Below are positions 63,701 to 64,000 of a DNA stretch of 64,000 bases, piece after piece; within the stretch, counting starts at the first letter, position 1; each line of letters begins with the position of its first letter. Both the position numbers and the translations under genes were made by a program. The notes beneath the pieces were generated by a model. The model searched no databases. It was given only the letters and a program-made list of their open reading frames with translations, and was not told the DNA's origin. Source of the DNA: Micromonospora parva (GTDB taxonomy: Bacteria; Actinomycetota; Actinomycetes; Mycobacteriales; Micromonosporaceae); the NCBI RefSeq assembly GCF_000718515.1, contig NZ_JNZS01000004.1, positions 372,001 to 436,000 of the forward strand, written 5' to 3'.

Positions 63701-64000
63701 GGAGAGGTCGATCACCGTGGTGCCGAGCAACCCCGGGCCCACCAGCTGACAGGTCGGTGAGATCTCCCCGCCGTCGATCACCACGATCAGGTGCGGGGCA
63801 GTGGTCAGCGGCTTCGCCTCCGGCGCGAACCGGGGCCGGCCGGTCAGCTCGGCGCTGAGCGCCGCCTCGGCCTCGGCCAGGCTGGCGAAGACCAGCCGGC
63901 GGGCGCCGGCCGCGTCCGTACGACCGCTGTGGTGGGCGTGCGGCAGCCACTTGACCCAGCCCCAGGACGTCTGCCGGTCGGGTGCGGCAACCACCGCGAT
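60770..64000 (-). CDS. eccC: EccC type VII secretion ATPase (5' truncated by window)
   Basis: 1076 C-terminal residues of an FtsK/SpoIIIE-type ATPase; the frame is open past the right edge. Three ATPase domains: D1 GATGSGKSELLRT (about 63279-63300 on the plus strand) with IICDEFSELL; D2 GRSLSGKSTMLRTLL (about 62220) with VVDGWNTL; D3 FGDAECGKTNLLR (about 61365) with ILVDDYDLV. The transmembrane N-terminus must lie beyond 64000. It recognises YxxxD/E substrates and energises secretion. Only D1 is expected to be fully active, by family knowledge. Confidence 0.95.
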   Translation of the reverse strand: MAVVAAPDRQTSWGWVKWLPHAHHSGRTDAAGARRLVFASLAEAEAALSAELTGRPRFAPEAKPLTTAPHLIVVIDGGEISPTCQLVGPGLLGTTVIDLSGTVPRDAGRWLLCLDVGDGSSLDLVRGSSSSTLGRPDRLSAEAAEGLARQIAPFRLSQQQTGGDEPLARSTELPDLLGVGDAAAVDVQNTWRPRGHRDRLRIPLGVGPDGNVVELDFKESAHEGMGPHGLVIGATGSGKSELLRTVVAALAVTHSSEELNFVLVDFKGGATFASLEALPHTSAVITNLADELPLVDRMRDALAGEMVRRQELLRAAGNYVSRFEYEKARSAGEPLDPMPSLLIICDEFSELLAAKPDFIDLFVMIGRLGRSLGVHLLLASQRLEEGKLRGLDTHLSYRIGLRTFSAVESRIVLGVPDAYELPNAPGHGYLKTDTSTMLRFRAAYVSGAYRAPGQQASASQALVQRRIVPYGLDFVPVQVPQVPVDTAPEPEQPADGKAVAMLDVLIDQLKGRGRPAHQVWLPPLADPPGLGELLGPLAVDPTYGLCTASWPGRGRLTVPVGVVDRPYEQRRDPMMVELAGAGGNVVIVGRSLSGKSTMLRTLLASLALTHTPREVQFFCLDFGGGALRSMERLPHMAGVAGRRDVEAVRRTVAEVVAVLDEREGRFAQHGIDSVASYRRRRAAGEFADDPFGDVFLVVDGWNTLRQEYEELEQTITTLANRGLGFGVHVVLTAVRWAEIRINMRDLLGTKLELRLGDASESEIDRRAANNVPEKSPGRGLTRDKLHFLTAISRIDGRRDIDDLSEASVSLAGHVAANWPGRPAPKVRLLPRRLPVAELARIIDRSAPGIPVGVNESALAPVYLDLANEPHLTVFGDAECGKTNLLRLIARGITERYTPAQARLVIADYRRGLLGAVEGDHLLDYAPSNQAFAQGLGSIRSALSNRLPGPDVTTAQLRDRSWWKGPDLYILVDDYDLVASGGSNPLSALQELLPQARDIGLHLIITRRVGGVSRALYEPVLQRLRELDSPGLLMSGNREEGAVFGTLRPSPQPPGRGTLVRRRDGQQLIQTAWSEPA

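Overview
The window is visibly very GC-rich, uses GTG and TTG starts freely, packs genes with 4-base stop/start overlaps, and carries actinobacterial signatures: a Tat-lipoprotein ABC sugar operon with no ATPase gene, KdpDE, an ECF42-type sigma factor, WXG100/EccC/mycosin genes and CsoR. I infer a filamentous actinomycete, most likely Micromonosporaceae (Micromonospora-like). No rRNA, tRNA, CRISPR array or insertion sequence was seen. One DUF3800-type gene is decayed.

Region 1 (1-15.6 kb) is an alpha-galactoside utilisation locus. A leftward operon encodes a Tat lipoprotein sugar-binding protein, two permeases, a cytosolic GH36 alpha-galactosidase and a secreted GH27 alpha-galactosidase with a lectin-like propeller. 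A rightward operon encodes an SDR dehydrogenase, a FadR-type regulator, DgoD, a mutarotase-like protein, DgoA, a PfkB-family KDG/KDGal kinase, an SMP-30 lactonase and a royal-jelly/Yellow-type propeller. Together these supply every step of the oxidative De Ley-Doudoroff route: galactose, galactonolactone, galactonate, KDGal, KDPGal, then pyruvate and glyceraldehyde-3-phosphate. The AT-rich intergenic region between the two operons is the likely control point.

Region 2 (15.6-31.5 kb) holds a dienelactone hydrolase and a three-gene overlapping cluster of small proteins. It continues with a Tat-exported FAD oxidoreductase with a golvesin-like tail and the kdpFABC-kdpDE potassium system. The kdp operon has an extra 27-aa membrane peptide, a structured leader and a strong hairpin between kdpC and kdpD. 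A TRM11-like methyltransferase, a zinc-finger membrane protein and an MBL-fold/CGNR pair follow.

Region 3 (31.5-40.2 kb) has a TetR gene next to a 29-bp palindrome, a divergent VOC/WYL pair sharing an operator-like inverted repeat, and a beta-oxidation operon (LCAD-like dehydrogenase, thiolase, FadB, CoA-transferase/racemase). The DUF3800 pseudogene lies at its end.

Region 4 (40.2-58.6 kb) contains CtaG with DUF2243, a cloverleaf-like intergenic repeat, a DUF2786 protein, an ECF42-type sigma factor with its YciI partner, and a methyltransferase with a histidine repeat. It also has a secreted peptidase, an ArsR/membrane coiled-coil pair, CsbD, and a copper-resistance locus (CopA, exported His-rich protein, CopZ, CsoR, CopB-like ATPase) with two CsoR-type operators. 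A YibE/F protein, a secreted hydrolase under a c-di-AMP (ydaO) riboswitch, a beta-carbonic anhydrase and a winged-helix protein complete the region.

Region 5 (58.6-64 kb) is the edge of a type VII secretion locus: mycosin, two WXG100 proteins and a 5'-truncated EccC. Convergent gene pairs are usually separated by strong GC-rich hairpins.
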